Shown here: positions 14,463 through 16,089 of the stretch, in pieces
Numbering within the stretch: position 1 is the stretch's first letter
Layout of the letters: each line of letters opens with the position of its first letter
From: DASZZY01 sp036260395
Lineage (GTDB): Bacteria; Actinomycetota; UBA4738; CALAEC01
DNA length: 16,089 nt
Reading direction: 5' to 3'
Assembly (NCBI GenBank): GCA_036260395.1
Contig: DASZZY010000091.1
Location: 1 to 16,089, forward strand
Notes under the pieces: model-generated
The model's input: only the letters and a program-made list of their open reading frames with translations
Database searches by the model: none
Told to the model about the DNA's origin: nothing
Translations under genes and position numbers: made by a program

Positions 14463-14517
14463 CACGTTGCCGAGACAACTCGCTACGAAAACCGCTGTAG
14501 ACCAATACACCTCTTGT

Positions 14518-14531
14518 CGGTCATATGGCCG
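14518..14531. promoter_or_regulatory. Near-perfect palindrome upstream of the small peptide ORF
   Basis: CGGTCATATGGCCG is self-complementary except for one T-G pair and is centred on CATATG, 39 bases before the ATG of the small ORF. It lies in the divergent region between the peptide gene and the first kinase. A dimeric regulator could bind here; the short length means chance is not excluded. Confidence 0.3.
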
Positions 14532-14569
14532 TCCGCCATGTTCCCCCAGAGCCGGAGAGGAGGTGTCAC

Positions 14570-14653
14570 ATGAAGGTTTTCATGCGGATTGGCGCAGCCA
14601 TCAGCTCGATCGTAGCGCTGGTGCTCGCCGGGGGCGCGCACTTCCGCGCGTAA
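14570..14653 (+). CDS. 27-residue hydrophobic peptide between two histidine kinases
   Basis: ATG at 14570 to TAA at 14651-14653. The start follows GAGAGGAGGTGTCAC, one of the best Shine-Dalgarno sequences in the window. The product starts MKVFMRIGAAISS, continues with a hydrophobic IVALVLAGG helix and ends AHFRA. This resembles a signal peptide or a single membrane helix with a positively charged N-terminus. It is too short for any recognised domain. It could be a secreted or processed signalling peptide sensed by the neighbouring kinases, a small membrane regulator, or a type I toxin-like peptide; the sequence does not decide. It is divergent from the first kinase and convergent with the second, with a hairpin terminator after it. 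Confidence 0.55.
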   Translation: MKVFMRIGAAISSIVALVLAGGAHFRA

Positions 14654-14693
14654 CTCCTAAAAGCCGAAGCACGAAAAGCTGCACGTCGGAGGG

Positions 14694-14717
14694 AGGCGCT
14701 GAGTAGGCTCGGCGCCT
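14694..14717. terminator. Ten-bp hairpin terminator between peptide ORF and second kinase
   Basis: AGGCGCTGAG (14694-14703) pairs with CTCGGCGCCT (14708-14717), one T-G pair included, around the loop TAGG. It abuts the stop codon of the leftward kinase and lies 40 bases after the peptide stop. On the plus strand a moderately T-rich stretch (TCATCCTTTCG) follows, so it probably ends the peptide transcript and may work in both directions. Confidence 0.6.
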
Positions 14718-16079
14718 TCATCCTTTCGTGTCGTCTTCACGTTCGGAAATCGGGAGCCGTGTGCGAACGATGGTTCCTTGTCCCTTCAAGCTTGCAATTT
14801 CAAGCGTACCTCCTGCCATGCGTGCCCGTTCCCTCATTAACCCAATCCCGAAGTGCTCTGAAGCATCAATCGCCGCAGGATCAAACCCCTCACCGTCGTC
14901 GCTCACTTCCATCGCCGTCAGGCCACGTTCTACCGACAAGGAGACTTCAATCTTCCCGGCCCTTGAATGCCTCACAGCATTCAGCAACGCTTCTCTCGCT
15001 AGCTGATACACGACAAGCTGTAGATTTGAAGGGATCTCAGGCCCTGGCGGTGGGCGGAATCGGACATTCATACCGCTTGTGAGCCGTAGGTCTCGTACTA
15101 GGGCGTCAAGACTTGGGACAAGCCCGTCTCTCCCAACCGCCGAAGCCTGGAGAGAGCGGATGATGTTCCGCAATGTTTCAAGTGACGCCTTGGATCCCTC
15201 GACGACGTGCTCAAGGTCTTGCTTGGATTTCGAGTTGGCTCCGAACTCCTTCGGCAGCAGGGTGCTGAACATCCAAGTATGTGTCAGCGTTTGAAGTAGA
15301 TCGTCGTGCAAATCAGCGGCGAGTCGCAGCCTCTCATCGCGGCGTTCATCGACAATCCTGTCCGAGAGGCGCTCAAGCAAACGCTCACGGTCGCGCAGCG
15401 CGTTAGCAAGCTTCTCGAGCTCGCGTTCTCTTACTAGCGTCTGCCGAGCGATCAGGATAGGCGCGATGAGCAAGGCAACTGGCCACGGGCCGATATCGAT
15501 AAACAATCGAGCAACAACAAGTGAAATCGCACCAGAGCCCAAGTAGACTGCGAGGAAGCGCCCTGAGCGCCCGATGGTGAGCCCTTGCATGCTGCGGAGC
15601 CAAGACGTCCCCTGCCGAAGCGACGTGTAAGTCGAGACGAGAGCTACGTTCGTGACATAACTCCCCATGAGGGCCGCTCCGGCCGCCGCAACGGCATACG
15701 GCCAACGGTGCACATCACCGTCCGTTGCGCCGAAGATGAGAGAGGCGACGAGAACGCTCAACGCAACTTGCGAACGATTGAAGAGTGCTCTGCCAACAGA
15801 GACCTCGCCTTTGAACTCTCGTACGTCCAAGGCTGCAATAAAGGCAAGCGCTGCGGCGACAGGAGGCTGGTAAAGAAACGCCACCGCCATAAGAATCGGC
15901 ATGTCGAGAGCTAACTGGCCCCCGATTGCCGGTACGGGGAACATGTTGACGATCACGGCCAGTGCGACCCAGAAGAGCAGGGCCCTCCAGTCTTCGACCA
16001 GCGTCCGCTGAAGCTCCGGGGCGTGCAGGAGGAGGAACCCTCCAAGTGTCCCCAGCAGCAGCAACCTGATGCCTCGCAC
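14718..16079 (-). CDS. Second NarL/DegS-class sensor histidine kinase, paralogue of the first
   Basis: At least 453 residues. Membrane helices fill about residues 1-213 and contain MAVAFLYQPPVAAALAF and GRALFNRSQVALSV, the same motifs as the kinase at 12951-14405. A coiled-coil linker (about 216-250) leads to phosphoacceptor His258 in AADLHDDLLQTLTHTW, then REALLNAVRHSRAGKIEVSL, SDDGEGFDP and HFGIGLMRERARMAGGTLEI of the ATPase domain. A GTG at 16079 is the first start in frame, but the frame is still open at the right edge, so the true start may lie outside. GC content is low for the window along its whole length. No cognate regulator is visible. A hairpin follows the stop directly. Confidence 0.88.
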   Translation of the reverse strand: MRGIRLLLLGTLGGFLLLHAPELQRTLVEDWRALLFWVALAVIVNMFPVPAIGGQLALDMPILMAVAFLYQPPVAAALAFIAALDVREFKGEVSVGRALFNRSQVALSVLVASLIFGATDGDVHRWPYAVAAAGAALMGSYVTNVALVSTYTSLRQGTSWLRSMQGLTIGRSGRFLAVYLGSGAISLVVARLFIDIGPWPVALLIAPILIARQTLVRERELEKLANALRDRERLLERLSDRIVDERRDERLRLAADLHDDLLQTLTHTWMFSTLLPKEFGANSKSKQDLEHVVEGSKASLETLRNIIRSLQASAVGRDGLVPSLDALVRDLRLTSGMNVRFRPPPGPEIPSNLQLVVYQLAREALLNAVRHSRAGKIEVSLSVERGLTAMEVSDDGEGFDPAAIDASEHFGIGLMRERARMAGGTLEIASLKGQGTIVRTRLPISEREDDTKG

Positions 16080-16089
16080 CGCATACGGG

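Larger units (their letters stand above)
13690..16089. other. Region of lowered GC content to the right edge
   Basis: From about 13690 the sequence uses more A/T at third codon positions. Hand counts: 33 of 60 G+C in 13741-13800 and 32 of 60 in 15481-15540, versus 46 of 60 in 13381-13440 and 52 of 60 in 4741-4800. The change falls inside the first kinase gene and covers all of the small peptide gene and the second kinase. Foreign origin or recent recombination is the simplest reading; no mobile element or boundary repeat was seen. Confidence 0.6.

Noticed and set aside
14446..14499. 17-codon rightward ORF (MCRLSPRCRDNS...) in the kinase upstream region
   Set aside because: No Shine-Dalgarno sequence, and it overlaps the likely kinase promoter.

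Overview
The window is a high-GC bacterial segment that reads as chromosome from an actinomycete (Actinomycetota), probably one without a well-known close relative. Four things point this way: an mtrA-mtrB-lpqB-like two-component/lipoprotein operon; a bacterial proteasome activator (Bpa) with the C-terminal GQYL proteasome-docking tail; many GTG starts and GTGA stop/start overlaps; and very high GC (one 60-base line at 4741 counts 52 G+C). No tRNA, rRNA, CRISPR array, transposase or integrase was seen.

Left part (1-3360): remnants of two short-chain dehydrogenase (SDR) genes face away from each other across a perfect 35-bp inverted repeat. The leftward one is cut by the window edge and the rightward one has no in-frame start. 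Then come a leftward site-2-type intramembrane metalloprotease with CBS domains, a rightward Spo0M-like arrestin-fold protein and a small leftward membrane protein.

Middle left (3431-7875): a tightly overlapping rightward operon encodes an OmpR-family response regulator (MtrA-like), its HAMP histidine kinase (MtrB-like) and a short GerMN lipoprotein (LpqB-like). It is followed by four 11-nt-phased CGTCA-type repeats that look like an OmpR/MtrA-type operator, and then about 185 bases of GC-rich, hairpin-rich DNA without a gene. Leftward genes for a MenG/UbiE-type methyltransferase and for a winged-helix/coiled-coil protein follow, with a large palindromic element between them.

Middle right (7999-12353): a rightward DUF2254 membrane protein ends in a textbook UUCG-loop intrinsic terminator. 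Opposite it lies a compact leftward gene row: zinc-ribbon protein, Bpa, tandem-domain SagB-type dehydrogenase, four-helix membrane protein and translation initiation factor IF-1 with an unusual basic N-terminal extension. Gaps are 42, 8, 9 and 35 nt, so this row is probably one operon joining a proteasome regulator, a nitroreductase-fold enzyme and infA.

Right part (12412-16089): a DUF5317-like membrane protein, possibly leaderless, overlaps at its 3' end a leftward NarL/DegS-class histidine kinase. A second, paralogous leftward kinase reaches the right edge. Between the two kinases sits a 27-codon rightward ORF with a strong Shine-Dalgarno sequence that encodes a small hydrophobic peptide. 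GC content drops visibly from about position 13690 onward. The drop falls inside the first kinase, at the boundary between its membrane sensor and its kinase core, which suggests domain shuffling or recent acquisition. The most unusual candidates are this kinase-peptide-kinase cluster, the Bpa-SagB-IF-1 operon, and the phased repeat array feeding an apparently non-coding structured region.
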